From positions 12,467,001-12,531,000 of the forward strand of contig OU015567.1 in assembly GCA_907165135.1 (NCBI GenBank): a stretch of DNA of 64,000 nucleotides, in the 5' to 3' direction. Shown here piece after piece: positions 1 to 10,947 of this stretch. Position numbers and translations under genes: made by a program. This DNA comes from Oikopleura dioica. Its lineage: Eukaryota > Chordata > Appendicularia > Copelata > Oikopleuridae. The notes under the pieces are model-generated. The model saw only the letters and a list, made by a program, of their open reading frames with translations, was not told the origin of the DNA and ran no database searches. Position 1 is the stretch's first letter; each line of letters opens with the position of its first letter.

Positions 1-92
1 GCATCTTATGGGCGTTTTTACATACTTTATCAACAATTTTTGGGCCGAATTTTATTACTAATTTCGCTCATCCTATTCGTAACTTTTGAAAG

Positions 93-535
93 CATCTCCT
101 CAATGTGGAACCCCTCAAGTGAAGCTGGAAAAATCAAAACACTGCGCCCCATCTATGGAACAAATTCTAGACGAGCTCGATTTCTTCAAAGACAAATTCA
201 ACACGCTTTACATTTCTTCTGACAAAAAGATCGACCGTCAGATCTTTGAAGAACGCGGGCATGGGTTTATATTCAATAAGCTTCTCTTACTTTTTGTACT
301 TTATAAACCGAAAATTAGATTTCGAGTGGCTACGCTGGACGATTACCGTGATTTGCCAATTCCAAAATTTTTTGACCCTTTGATCGATTTGTCCGTGCAA
401 ATATTAAGTGACCAGTTTATTGGTAATTGCATTTCAAGCTTCACGGGATTTATCGTCCGGCAAAGAAGAGTTAAGCACCTTCCAGTTGCTTTCTGGGGTC
501 TCGTTGACCATTCTGACGCACACGAAGAGCTTTGA
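93..535 (+). CDS. POFUT1: GDP-fucose protein O-fucosyltransferase 1, 3' part
   Basis: The C-terminal part of an O-fucosyltransferase that adds O-fucose to EGF repeats (for example in Notch) in the ER. The conserved end is clear: SDQFIGNCISSFTGFIVRQR matches the family motif before the C-terminus, and a Cys-containing stretch SPQCGTPQ with a following LYISSD lies upstream. The protein ends in HEEL, a KDEL-like ER-retention tail; vertebrate POFUT1 ends in RDEF. A 54-nt in-frame intron (about 265-318, gtttat...ttag) separates the two visible exon parts. The exon seems to start after an AG at about 91-92. The remaining N-terminal exons lie outside the window. Confidence 0.85.
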
Positions 536-746
536 TTTACGATTCTTATTCCTAGCTGGAATCAGATGACCTTTTTTCAATTTCTGTATACTTCTTGTAA
601 TTCCCATCCAATTGCGAATTCACCAATTTCCTTTTAATGCCTGTGATTGGATAATCCTTCCATTGATTCTATTTTTCTACTTTTTCAACTTTTTATCGAT
701 ACTTTTTAACCGGTTATTCAGAGATTTAGAATTTTGCTCCTCCGAA

Positions 747-1202
747 ATGTCGCTCGGAATCCCAATCAAAGTCCTCCACGAAGCCGAGAGCCACGTAATC
801 ACCTGTGAAACCTCCACCGGCGAAGTCTTCCGTGGAAAGCTCGTCGAAGCCGAAGAACATATGAACATCCAGGTACAATCAACCACTTTAATACCTTCAC
901 AAAGCCGATTCTAGATGCAGGATGTCACCGCTACCTACCGAAACGGATCAACCGCCCAATTGGCGAACATCTACATTCGTGGCACTCAAATCAAGTTCAT
1001 GATTCTCCCCGAGATGCTCAAAAACGCCCCAATGCTCAAGGTAAATTTGGAATTGGATTAAACCATCACTCTCGTTTCTTCTCAGGTCGCAACACGAAAC
1101 CAGGCTCAAGGCCAGAAGCAGAATTTCTGGCAAGCTGGCCGAGGTCGTGGACGAGGCGGCGGCTTCCGCGGTGGTCGAGGCGCCCCAAGAGGCCGATATT
1201 AG
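747..1202 (+). CDS. SNRPD3: Small nuclear ribonucleoprotein Sm D3
   Basis: Core Sm-ring protein of spliceosomal snRNPs. Three exons (747-872, 915-1040, 1086-1202) separated by introns of 42 and 45 nt give a 122-residue protein, the usual SmD3 length. Sm1 is seen as [18 protein letters not shown], then [16 protein letters not shown], and Sm2 as [18 protein letters not shown]. The tail is the expected RG-rich segment ([16 protein letters not shown]), a likely site of arginine dimethylation used in SMN-dependent assembly. The start is the Met of [10 protein letters not shown], which aligns with the family; the open frame upstream is 5' leader. RPIA follows 255 bp downstream on the same strand, so an operon is possible. 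Confidence 0.97.
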
Positions 1203-1457
1203 GAAAATTAGCGAGGGTAGACCCGCTGGTCCCCTGAGAAGGAAAATCTGCTACCGATTTTAGAACACACATTTACCGATTTATTAAATTCTCCAGTTAT
1301 CTCACACTCTTCTTGCTTTTAGCTACTCAACTTTATCATTTTAGTTGTGTCAAGCTCATTATTGAAATTTTGAATTACTGTCGCACTCGACACCACCTAG
1401 ATATCATGTTATAAACAACTGCCCTAAACTGCTCCTGGTCACTTTTTGAGTTTTAGA

Positions 1458-2533
1458 ATGAGTGGAGTCGAGGCGGCAAAGCGTCTAGCCGCGAGGTCAG
1501 CCGTCGATGCCTTTGTCAAGAATGGATTCAAGCTGGGAATCGGCTCCGGTAAAGAAATTTTTCTTTGACAAGGGTTGTTAAAATGCCTTTTTTGTTCAGG
1601 ATCGACTGTAGTTTACGCGGTGGAGAGAATCGCGGAACGAGCGCGAGCGGAGAATCTTCAGGTTCCGATCGTTAAGATTTTAATGAGTCGTATTAACTTT
1701 AATTTAGCTCACTTGTGTACCCAGCAGTTTCCAAGCTAGACAGGTGCGATAATATGATATTTACTCATGTCTCAAATAACTGGCAGTTTGCGCAGATGCG
1801 TTCTTCACTGACCTCTTAACTAGTTATAAAAAATCAGATTTCAGTTCATTCATTCCTTTAATTTATCTTTAGCTTATTATCGAGCACGGCTTGCTTCTAT
1901 CCGATCTCGAGCGAACTCCGGAGCTCGACTTGGCAATCGACGGAGCTGACGAAGTCGACGACCGACTTACCCTGATCAAGGGTGGCGGTGGATGTCTCCT
2001 CCAAGAAAAGATCGTCGTCAACGCGGCAAAGGATTTCGTCGTTGTTGCTGATTACAGAAAGAACTCGGCCGCCCTCGGGCAGCAGTGGAAAAAGGGAGTG
2101 CCGATCGAGGTGCTGCCTCTTGCGTACAGGTAATTTTTCGTCTCTAGAAACTGGGGAGCTTCTCAGTGAGTTGAGAAATACAATTTTCGTGGTGAGAAAC
2201 ACCCGGATTTCTAGAGAAATCAATCGATTTTCACTTTGAATTGAAATATCTCTGGTATTTTTGCTCTTTTTTAGACCGGTGCAGAAGGAAATCGAGTCCC
2301 GTTTTGGTGGTGTTGCAAAACTGCGAATGGCAAAAGCGAAAGCAGGACCTCTCGTCACTGACAACGGCATGTTCATCATTGATTGGGAATTCAACGAAGC
2401 TCCAGCTGAAGGATGGACAAAGATCGGAATGGAGCTCAACAATATTCCGGGCGTCGTTGAGCACGGATTATTTATTGGCTGCGCAAAGAAGGCATACTTT
2501 GGAAATGAAGACGGAACGGTTTCGGAACGATGA
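1458..2533 (+). CDS. RPIA: Ribose-5-phosphate isomerase A
   Basis: Interconverts ribose-5-phosphate and ribulose-5-phosphate in the non-oxidative pentose phosphate pathway. Five exons: 1458-1548, 1600-1661, 1708-1743, 1873-2129, 2275-2533. Family landmarks are complete: phosphate-binding [29 protein letters not shown], the catalytic [11 protein letters not shown], the [11 protein letters not shown] loop with the general-base Glu, and the C-terminal [10 protein letters not shown]. Exon 3 is only 36 nt. The sequence tttag|aATG just before the start looks like a splice acceptor, which would fit trans-splicing and co-transcription with SNRPD3 (inference). The 3' side faces the small-gene pair in convergent orientation. 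Confidence 0.96.
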
Positions 2534-2907
2534 ATGATGATCGAAAATGAAAAATGATTAAAAGTATTTACCTTCGCTGGCTTTAGATTACTATAATTTC
2601 TGCCAAGTTCAGTATTAAAAATACAACTCGCTCAAGAAGGACTAATAGTATTGTATCAGACCATATGACCAGGCTCTGATATACTGGTCCTCTATACTGT
2701 ATAGACTACACAGCAAATTAGAATAAATTGCTTCAAAGAAATCGACGCATTTTAAGGGGAAAACTTTTGTTAATTATTCTGGCAACGACGAATGAAGTAA
2801 AATGATTCGATGACAATGAAAAAAGTAAAAAAGTGAGAAAGGGTAGTCAGTTCCATAGCAGTAAAATCGTTTCATTGGCTTTCAAAATTCATGCCGTCGA
2901 AAATCCT
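2534..2907. other. Convergent 3' intergenic region
   Basis: AT-rich spacer between the stop of RPIA (plus) and the stop of the minus-strand 46-residue gene. It has AT-rich stretches suitable for 3' ends (such as gaataaattg near 2720) but no supported gene. Confidence 0.6.
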
Positions 2908-3087
2908 TCAGGGGCACTTGCAGGCACCAGAGACTCGGACGTCGACGAGCTTGGTGACAGTGACGATGGAGACTCGGGCATCGAGGACGATGCTAGAATT
3001 CATTTTATTTTGATTCTATATTGTGACTTACTCAGAGGCCATGTTGATTTCTGGGGCTTCGAAGCAGATTTCTTCCTTTCGTGGCAT
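2908..3087 (-). CDS. 46-residue protein with CKCP tail (paralog of the plus-strand neighbour)
   Basis: Two exons (3032-3087 and 2908-2992, minus strand) joined over a 39-nt GT-AG intron encode a 46-residue protein starting MPRKEEICFEAPEI and ending DVRVSGACKCP. No family is recognised and there is no signal peptide. It matches the divergent neighbour at 3293 residue by residue: same MPR start, same EIC at about residues 7-9, same intron position and phase 2, same alternating hydrophobic VxIVTVTKL strand pattern, and the same C-terminal CxC. Conservation of structure between two such small genes argues that both are real. The CxC tail could bind metal or be lipid modified; this is speculation. 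Confidence 0.7.
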
Positions 3088-3292
3088 GTTGAGTTAGTTG
3101 ATGAGTATCTGAGATGATCTGAGCTGGTCGATTCAAATCACTTGATTATATGCGGTTTTATTGCCCTGCCACCTAGAGGCACTCACTTCCGCGTCCGGTG
3201 ACGGCAAGAGCACCATCTACCCGGTTAATGATGATAAAAGCGCGGATCTGAAAGCGTTGAGCATTAGAATTGATCATAATACAATTTTAACC
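3088..3292. promoter_or_regulatory. Shared bidirectional promoter of two tiny paralogs
   Basis: Only 205 bp separate the two divergent start codons, so both genes must share this promoter region. It contains an AT-rich TATA-like element on the minus side (gcatataatc, near 3150 on the minus strand) and gatgataaaag on the plus side near 3230. An open frame crosses it in the plus direction, but it is not conserved in the sister gene and is treated as non-coding. Confidence 0.5.
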
Positions 3293-3481
3293 ATGCCACG
3301 ATCCAAGAACGAAATCTGTGTCCAAAGTCCCGAAGTCGTCATGCACGGAGAGTAAGTCTTTTTCTACCCTAACAGAGCTTTATTTGTCTTTTTCAGCATC
3401 AACCTCCACGCTCAGGTCGCCGTCGTCACCAAGGCTAAGCTCGATGATATCTCTATCAAGGGCGATTGCAAGTGCGATTAA
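3293..3481 (+). CDS. 47-residue protein with CKCD tail (paralog of the minus-strand neighbour)
   Basis: Exons 3293-3351 and 3397-3481, 45-nt intron, give a 47-residue protein starting MPRSKNEICVQSPEVVMHGD and ending DDISIKGDCKCD. It aligns along its full length with the minus-strand gene at 2908-3087, with the same intron position and phase and the same CxC tail. The start chosen is the Met of MPRSKN because it matches the sister gene. No known domain is recognised. The head-to-head duplicate arrangement suggests an inverted duplication around the promoter. Confidence 0.7.
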
Positions 3482-3639
3482 ATTTTTTTTACAGTTCTGA
3501 TTGACTCCTTTTTTAATTTTTCTGGCAACACGAATAAATAATGCTTTCAAATAAAAGCTGTTTGTATTTTGATGCAAGAATCGAATAGGCTAGGGAATTA
3601 CTTTTTTATTGAAATTTCTAAGTAGGAAGTTATGAATGT

Positions 3640-4185
3640 TTATTCCAAGAGAAGCAAAACGGTTTCTGGCTCTTCCTCGTTGGCTTCAGCAATTGGCTGA
3701 ATTTTGATCTCAACGCTGCTCCAGAAGGAGTCAACATCATCCGTTGCGTTGACAGCATCATTGATCGCTTTGGATGCTTCTTCGTATTGTTTCTGCAAAA
3801 GCTGAAGATACCCAGCATCCTGGGCGTCTACGGTTTCAGAAGACTCCTCCTCGGGTTTCTTTCCCATGCATGCTGAACAGCAGATTTGATCGACTAGTAG
3901 AAAATATTTAAGCTTACCTGCAAAAATTCCTTTCAGTTTTTCCTTCACTACTTCTCCGAACTTCGCAAAAGCAGCTTTAAGCGCATCGATGAAGCCTGCC
4001 TTGGCTTGTTCTAAAGCCTCAACAGCACTTTCCTTCAAGTCATCAATTGCTTCAGAAGCAGCTTCTTTTACATTTCCAAGAGCATCAGCGGCCTGCTCTT
4101 GCAAATCACTAGCAACTTCCTGAGCCTGAAGCGTGACATTCTCGAGAGACTCGGTAACTTGTTGGGTAGCTTCTTCGACTGACAT
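3640..4185 (-). CDS. Amphipathic-helix repeat protein, unknown function
   Basis: Minus-strand gene, about 166 residues after removal of a 45-nt in-frame intron (3873-3917, gtaagc...ttcag). The first two thirds are Ala/Glu/Lys-rich and strongly helical with an 11-residue-like periodicity (QEQAADALGNVKEAASEAID, LKESAVEALEQAKAGF), like apolipoprotein, perilipin or LEA-type amphipathic helices. A short Cys/Lys stretch (ACMGKKPEEE) separates it from a second acidic helical part. There is no signal peptide, so it is probably cytoplasmic and may coat lipid surfaces or stabilise proteins; no specific family can be named. Confidence 0.7.
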   Translation of the reverse strand: MSVEEATQQVTESLENVTLQAQEVASDLQEQAADALGNVKEAASEAIDDLKESAVEALEQAKAGFIDALKAAFAKFGEVVKEKLKGIFAGKLKYFLLVDQICCSACMGKKPEEESSETVDAQDAGYLQLLQKQYEEASKAINDAVNATDDVDSFWSSVEIKIQPIAEANEEEPETVLLLLE

Positions 4186-4724
4186 ATTTTGAAAAAATAG
4201 ATATATTTGTTAATTCTGCCAAGAGAAGAATGATTATATACGACTTCCGGCCGGAAATTGAATAATCAAAATAGAGGAGCAGTTACTTTTTTGAAATCTG
4301 TTTATGCGGCATATTTTGTTATAATCTCGTTTTATTTGTGACTTATTAATTATAGGCATCATGAAGTATAAATATCAATTTGACCGAAAGTAAATTCTAA
4401 AGCCGGTGGGATTTATTGCCTAGGAAGTAATGAAAATGAAGATGTCAAAATGAGAATAAAATAATTAGACACTTGATGACAAGTCAATTGATGATAAAGT
4501 GGAGTTATTATTGGTCCAAATGAAACGTTTCATCGTAATCAAAATTAGTTAAACCGCATCGTAAATAGTCGTTAATCCAAAATGTACTTATGTTGCTATT
4601 CCTTTATTTCGACACTTTCGCATATCTTTTGCAAATTGATTCTTATTCTTCTTCTTCCTTGATTTCAGAAACTAAATCGATGTTGTTTTTCGATGTCAGC
4701 GGAAGACTATTCTTCTTATAGACT
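4186..4724. other. AT-rich intergenic region
   Basis: No supported gene. A short minus-strand open frame ending in an EIKEEEE tail (stop at 4643) could be an alternative last exon of the membrane-protein gene to its right, but no clean splice join was found. Confidence 0.5.
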
Positions 4725-5341
4725 TTAAAACTGATTACAAAAAGGCATTTTATTGAAAAAACATAATTTTGGCCAAATGGAGTTCTTTCTTGGCTTTCCG
4801 CCAGATCCTTCGTTTGTCGCACCATTCTCAATTTGTCCGTCTGCAATGGACGCCAGGCTTTTTCGATTTCCAGATGGGCCAGATCCACTTCCAGAGGACT
4901 CGTTCTGATCGACTACGGTTTCTACTTGCTCCTCCCTGTCTATTTCTGAGCCCTCAAGTCGATCGTACTAGATAAGATTTATTAGAAAGAAAGTAAAAAT
5001 TTCACAATCGTACCATTGATTGCAAGCCCCAAAATACTCGAAAAGCATCCCATGCTCGTCCAGCATTGTACTCGAAGCCGATGAAGAGGCAAACAAAGAT
5101 TGAAAACATTGGAACAACTCCCCACAGGATCAGCATGTGAATGATAAACCAATATATTCCTAAAATGCCAAATAAAAAGTTAGTCTTTTACTTTCAAACC
5201 GGGTGTTCCGAGAAAAGGTTTGTAAAAGATTGCTCCGCTTTTCTTAATTTGAGATGTAACTAATCTGATCTCATCCAAGTAATCTTGGTATTTTTCTTCA
5301 TTTAAAATAGAATCTATAAAAGACGTATCCTCGTCAGCCAT
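4725..5341 (-). CDS. Small single-pass membrane protein, unknown
   Basis: Minus-strand gene of three exons (5200-5341, 5014-5159, 4725-4967) encoding about 176 residues. The N-terminal 48 residues are acidic and cytoplasmic-looking (MADEDTSFIDSILNEEKYQD). Exon 2 holds one or two closely spaced hydrophobic segments (IYWFIIHMLILWGVV, MFSIFVCLFIGFEY). The C-terminal tail is Ser/Gly/Glu-rich with low complexity. Splice sites are GT-AG; the first donor is CCCG|GTTTGA, chosen because it keeps the hydrophobic frame open. No family was recognised. The exact C-terminus is uncertain. Confidence 0.65.
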
Positions 5342-7347
5342 GATGATTTCTCTTCTGTTTCCCGGAGAAAGTGATCAGCAGTTTAATTTTTCTTCGCATA
5401 TGGGGAACACGGAGCTGTGTATAAAGATATTGCGCGATTGCATTTAAGATATTGCAATAACGGGAAAGAAGAGTTACAGTACGAGTCGAACCCAACTACC
5501 CGCCAGCATGGCGCCGTTTCCTAGCCTGATTCTAGCTGTGCGAGAGTACTTTGGCCAATTAAGCAAACTCATCGAAGCTCTCGAAGCGCCAAATTCCTCA
5601 CCATCTCTGACTCCCGCACGGGACAACATGACAAAGTTGTAGAACGCGAACTGTTAGGCACAAAGTGTGCGAAGGTTAATATTTACGAATACCGCACTTG
5701 AAAAACTTGGAAATTTTAATTGACAGTCGCAATAATAACCTGATATTTTAGTCAGTCAATTATAAAAAGAATTTTCAACTGAAGAATGCAGGCCTCCTAC
5801 AAAATGAGAAATCCCCTTGTTTCGCTCGAAATAATCACAGAAAATGCTAAATGCTTCATGCATATTTGTTTCGAGCAATTTGAATACCCAAAAAGGATGA
5901 ATACTCGCGCGACATGTGCATGTCAGTGTTTGTCCGGCTGCCAAAAAACAAGACTCCCGTCTAATTCTGGCTTGGGCGCTAATTTCAACACTGAAAATGT
6001 GCAAAATCGCTTGCTTGGTATGTTTGCACCAATTTCGCGTGTTCCACCGCCGCCACTCCGTCGACTACAATCTCGACCGCGATGCGTACAGCGCAAACCA
6101 GGCCTTCATGGCGCCACCGGATCGCCCGCTAATTGAAGGGATTACTAGGGATTATGATATTTCAACTTGTTTTTTTTCTCAGATGTTAAAGTTTTCAGTA
6201 AAAGGAAGTAAAAAGATTATACAGTAACAAAGGAGTCTAGTCCGCAAAAACGGAACCGGAAGAAATTCAGGATCTTCCATATAAATAAACTCCTCAACAA
6301 AACGCTTTGTAAACTCGAGTCACCTGAACCTGTCCCCTCTTTTGAAGCAGTGGGTCGAGTGTGTTGAGGCCCGGTCGGTTTGTATTGTTTGAGATGGTTT
6401 TGGACATTCCAACGGCGACCAGGCACTTGACGTCGCCTTCTTTTAATTCAAATTCGCCACCGCCTCAAGAATTCCACAGATGAACCAATTAGGCCTTCTC
6501 CTCATATGAGATTGTACGAGGATTTGTACTGGTGAACTTGTACTGGGACATTCTTGTGGCTTTCTTTATTAGCAGGGTAGATTTTTATACCACGAAGATG
6601 ATAAAAGACCATCCGTTAAAAGCGAAGAACTTTAGTAAAAGAATTAGATTTTATTAAAATTTGACTTTTTTCAACTTTATATTTTTTATATCAATCAAGA
6701 AACTACAGGAACAGTGCTAGTAATTTTCAAATTGGTTTGTTACGGTAGAGCAATTTCTTGGCCCGTAATTACAAATGCTTTGGCGTACTGGCGATTCTCG
6801 GGCTGGTGCTTGCCTGCGTGGTGGTGGTGCATTCCATTGTGCAGTGGCGCTCTTTGCTCCGCCAATGAGCAGCCAGCCATGGCGCGTACTGTACGACTGA
6901 TTAGAATACCGATGGGCTCAGCAGGAGCTTATCGCTTTGAGTAAAAAACGATTGAACTTCGCCGGGGGAAAGTTACTTTGCGAAATGGAATATCCGCTGT
7001 GGGCGGAATAACCTGCCGATTTTCCAGGCACAGCTTATCGACAATTTGGCTTGATTTGAATCTAGGCGATAAAATTCATCTCCGGTTGGTGGTGGTGACT
7101 TTTCAAAGATCAAAAAAGAATACCGACTCAAACTTCTACTTGTAGATCGATCACTTTTTCTTATAAACGGCAGCGAGAATTATTGTCATTTCTACGAAAA
7201 CACAATCAAACGGCAAAAGATCGTCCGATAGACAGAGCAAACTTGGAGGACCCATCTCTTTGGCGACAATTTCGCTGCCGTATTAATCGCTTTTCACCGA
7301 ACGGTGACTTATTCTGCAAGAATATTTTGAGAATAGCATTTCGAGAG
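5342..7347. other. Gene-poor region
   Basis: About 2 kb with scattered short open frames on both strands and no recognisable protein. GC-richer islands (for example 5500-5620, 6040-6130, 6780-6900) alternate with AT-rich DNA, and the motif catggcgc recurs (near 5508, 6107, 6878). This may be regulatory DNA for neighbouring genes; nothing more can be supported. Confidence 0.5.
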
Positions 7348-7864
7348 ATGAGCAACGCTGAGCACGCCCGCCGATCCACCCCTGTCATGCTCCGAGATGG
7401 CAGCGTTGAAAAGGGTGGTGATGGTCTCGCCCCTGCTTTCAACAGCAAGAGCGAACGAGCTCCGAAACTAGGAGAGCTGAAGAAGAGAGAGGCCGAAAAA
7501 GGTAATAGTTGATATGAGGACTTTTTCGTAAATTCTTTCTAGGTGAAATCTTCATGTCGACTGATGTCGACGAAGACAACAGCTTCACCTTTGGCAACGC
7601 TAGTCCGGTCGAAAGAAAATTTACACCGGCCAATGTAAGTACCAAAACGTCCATCTCAAAAGCAGTGGTTCAAATTATTCTCAGAAACGCGCCCCGCGTC
7701 TCGGTGATCTCCCGAAGACGCCGTCGATCGCGAAGGGTGACAAGCTTGTTCTCATGTCGATCGAGATTGACGAAGAACAAAGCTTCGATTTTGGCGAAGA
7801 AAGCTCCATCGAAGGCGAAGCGAACAACGCGACCGCCGTTCAAGCTGGTGACGTTTCGCTCTGA
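7348..7864 (+). CDS. Small protein with two copies of a 42-residue repeat
   Basis: Three exons (7348-7501, 7543-7634, 7685-7864) with GT-AG introns of 41 and 50 nt encode 141 residues. The protein contains two copies of a repeat: ERAPKLGELKK... KGEIFMSTDVDEDNSFTFGN and KRAPRLGDLPK... KGDKLVLMSIEIDEEQSFDF, each a basic RAPxLGxL element followed by an acidic D/E-x-D-E-x-SFxFG element. This two-fold conservation across splice junctions supports the model. No signal peptide or known domain is seen; repeated short motifs of this kind are often protein-binding peptides in nuclear or cell-cycle proteins, but that is a guess. Confidence 0.65.
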
Positions 7865-10800
7865 GCAGCTGCGATCTTCTGCCAAAATCACAATAATAAA
7901 TCAGAGTTCAACTTCTGTTTTCTTTACGAAACCTGTTTCTTTTAATTTGAAGCAAAACGCTCATGAAAAAAATATTCAATTAATTTATAACAAAAGAGTG
8001 CTTCTTCGGAATGAGTCGACATCCGGGCTTGACACCTTTTTCGCGCTGATTGAAATCGCGCACTCGAGGTGCAAGAGCGGTAAACACAATCAGAAATTGC
8101 AACAAGGGCCCAAATATTATGACATTGTCGAGCTTGGAAAACGATAAATAAAAACACTTCCACTTTCTCATAAGGAAGTCGGCGGCGAGTTTCAAAGGCA
8201 AAAAAGGGGCGAATTTGTAGCCGGATTCAGAAAACAGGTTTTAGAGGACCATCGAGAATTCCTTCGACAAAAGAAAAGTTTGTTGAATTTCAAATTTGCA
8301 TCTCAAAGCTTTTGAGACTTATTCTTGGCATTTTTGCTGGAGGTTTTTATGGTCTTTTTAATGCATATTTATCAGAAAAGACTTGTTTTTATGAACATTT
8401 TACTACCTCCGCAATTTAATATATACCACATTTCCTAGCCTAAATCAAACAAGCGTAAATTAATCTTCAGAATTACTAACCTTTGGCAGATCAAGTTTAC
8501 CTTCTTACAAGATTTATCTGACAAAGAATGCAATTAGTCACATTGAGCCTTCCCTGGCAATGTTATCTTGAATACCTTGACGGAACTATTTATCCATCGG
8601 AAGCGCCAAAACTGACCCTCAACGTGTTTCAGAAAATCTTGGCATTTGGCTGGTTATGAGAAAAAATGTGAAAAAATTTGGAGCACATGTGCACCGGGCG
8701 TTGCATTGAACGTGGAATGCCATTTATTTAGGAGTTCGGAACTGGAATCTCGCTCAGAATTCCCAAAAGCATACCGACCTGCCGCAGACATCGCTTTCTT
8801 ACGACACGCGCCTCTCCCAATCCATCAAAATTCGCCCAGACCACGGCCTCTAAGTGACGAGATTTTATGACTACCGGTACCTGACCCAGATAGAAATGAG
8901 CTGCAGGACTATTTTTGTAGAAATACCTCAGCCTAAAGTCTTTAGGGAGCTAAATTTTTCTTTAACGCTCTATTTCTCTCTATTTTTTTTTTGCAACAGT
9001 TTGCCTATTTATGAGTTTTGAGAACTTGAAAGCTAGTTTGTCAATGTCTCTTTTCCAAATAATCTTCGAATTTCTCCCCTTGGGTCGGTAAGAGATCTGT
9101 AATTTTGGTTTTCTGATGGTATCTTCTCCGAAACGCTCCGTTTCTGAACTTTGCCAATTTGTTGCTTGATGTGGTGACCACCCAAAACGCCAATTTTCAG
9201 CTCTAAACAGATTCGAGACTGTTATTGTCATGTGATGACTGGTGTATTCACACTTTTCTTGGTAAAACTGCGGATCAACAGTCAATTTGACGGACTCAAA
9301 ACTACTCTTCACAAATTCATGTGCTAAACATTATTTGGAAATCTCTAGAGCTGAACTGTTTTCTTCCCAGCAATCCGTATAAAATTCGATCGCTTTTAGG
9401 ACTTGAAAATCTAAAACTCCCTTTTCATCCTCTTCTCTAGAAGCCCGCAGTGTTTTCTTCCCACCAATCCCTATATAAATCCCCGTAAAATTATTTTCCT
9501 CATTCCGGACAGACGATGTCCTCCAAGAGTGGTTGGAAACATCCAACGAAGAAACCGCGCCTGCTTGCCTGACCAAGCTGTTCCCAATTTCTATGACAAA
9601 AGTCAAGAAGGAACAAAAACCGATTTGATACACATCAAACTTATCCTATCCTCCTGACCGAGCAAAAGTTTTCTATTTAGCCCTTTTTAGGGCTCTAAAT
9701 TCAATCTAAAATTATCAGAAAAATAATCTTTGTCTTCACTTGAAGTTCACGAGAATTCTTCTGTCTCCGAAGCAGGCCCCTTGTCAGGGCGCGTTTTTTG
9801 GGCAATACTATCTGCTAACCCCCAATTAGTGCCTTTAGAAGTCGTTAATGAAATTCCTCTGCGTGTGTAAGCGGGTTCATGAGAAATTTTTGGGAAATTT
9901 CGCAAAATTTTTCTTCACATTGTGAGACATTCTGGCATGCAATTGGTGCGCATTCTACGTGCAAGCGCATCCAAGGTCAATCGTAATCCACCCGCCAAGT
10001 TATGCACCAAGATTGACACCTGGAATCCGCTCAAATTATTATTTTTGCGCAAGGCGTTAAATATATTTCACCGCTGCTTTTGCGCCTTCCTTTTTTCTAT
10101 CAGCCCTGAGAATTTCGCACGGCCGATAATGAGCGGGAATCGATCATCCCTCCTTTTCGTAAATGTTGAGCTCGCTCAGATGCGAAAAATGATGGATGGC
10201 GCTGGACGCGCACGCAGCTGCTCGCGACCAACCATTCGGCTGAGCAGCCAGAATTCGCACCAACTGTAATCTCTTTTACTTTCTCTTCGTGATGGAATAA
10301 TTGGAGGAAGGGTTGAGCTACTGGGTGGTTTCTCCGATTTAGCGGGTGATTATCGCAGAACTAGCCAGACTCGGCGCCCACCAACGAAGTTATGATTCAA
10401 TCAGTCTAGATCAAAGTTAAAATAAATTCTAACTGTAAAAATAATCCATTGAACTTAATAAAAATTAATGGTCCTCCTTATATATTCAAGTTTTATCAAT
10501 AATAATCAACCTTTTAAGAATCGTCTTCTTTTCAGTGTGGCGCTAAATTTGATATTATTTCATGAAATAATCTTCCGAAGCTAAACAGTATTTCCAATAA
10601 AAAAAAGTTATAATCACCTTCATTAGACTCCGATGACGACTACTAACTTTGCTCGCTGACCCCACCGCGCGGCGTCGAATCGTCAACCCCTTTTCTTGCC
10701 TGACTCCGTTTCGTGGACAGCGCCACCTCTCGGCGCGGCGTCCCCATCCAACAGTAGGCTCCAGCCGCCCTCACCACAATTCTCCACTACAGATTCCTCA

Positions 10801-10947
10801 AATCTTTTAAATTCAAACAAAATTGTTTTTTTTTTGATCATCCTTTCGCAAACATACAGATATCCTTACTAACAGTCACCACCAGAGATTGCCAAAAAGA
10901 TTGAAAATAAAAGCTCAACCTTTTAACAAGAGCGAGATAAAAAAGAT
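7865..10947. other. Gene desert upstream of the vestigial-like gene
   Basis: About 3 kb with no supported gene, unusual for this compact window. Minus-strand open frames at 8980-9312 and 9331-9633 lack recognisable domains or splice-consistent extensions. A short direct repeat (tgttttcttccca(g/c)caatcc) occurs at about 9358 and 9453. Given its position it is a candidate cis-regulatory domain of the downstream developmental gene (inference). Confidence 0.5.

Noticed and set aside
3161-3292. In-frame N-terminal extension of the 47-residue CKCD protein
   Set aside because: The sister gene starts at the equivalent internal Met, and the extension lies in the shared promoter.
5475-5560. tRNA-like B-box (gggttcgactc, minus strand)
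   Set aside because: The flanks do not form a T-arm stem or an acceptor stem and no matching A-box cloverleaf could be drawn.
8980-9633. Two minus-strand open frames of 100-110 residues
   Set aside because: They do not join to each other by a splice and show no recognisable motif; a short local direct repeat explains part of the similarity between them.
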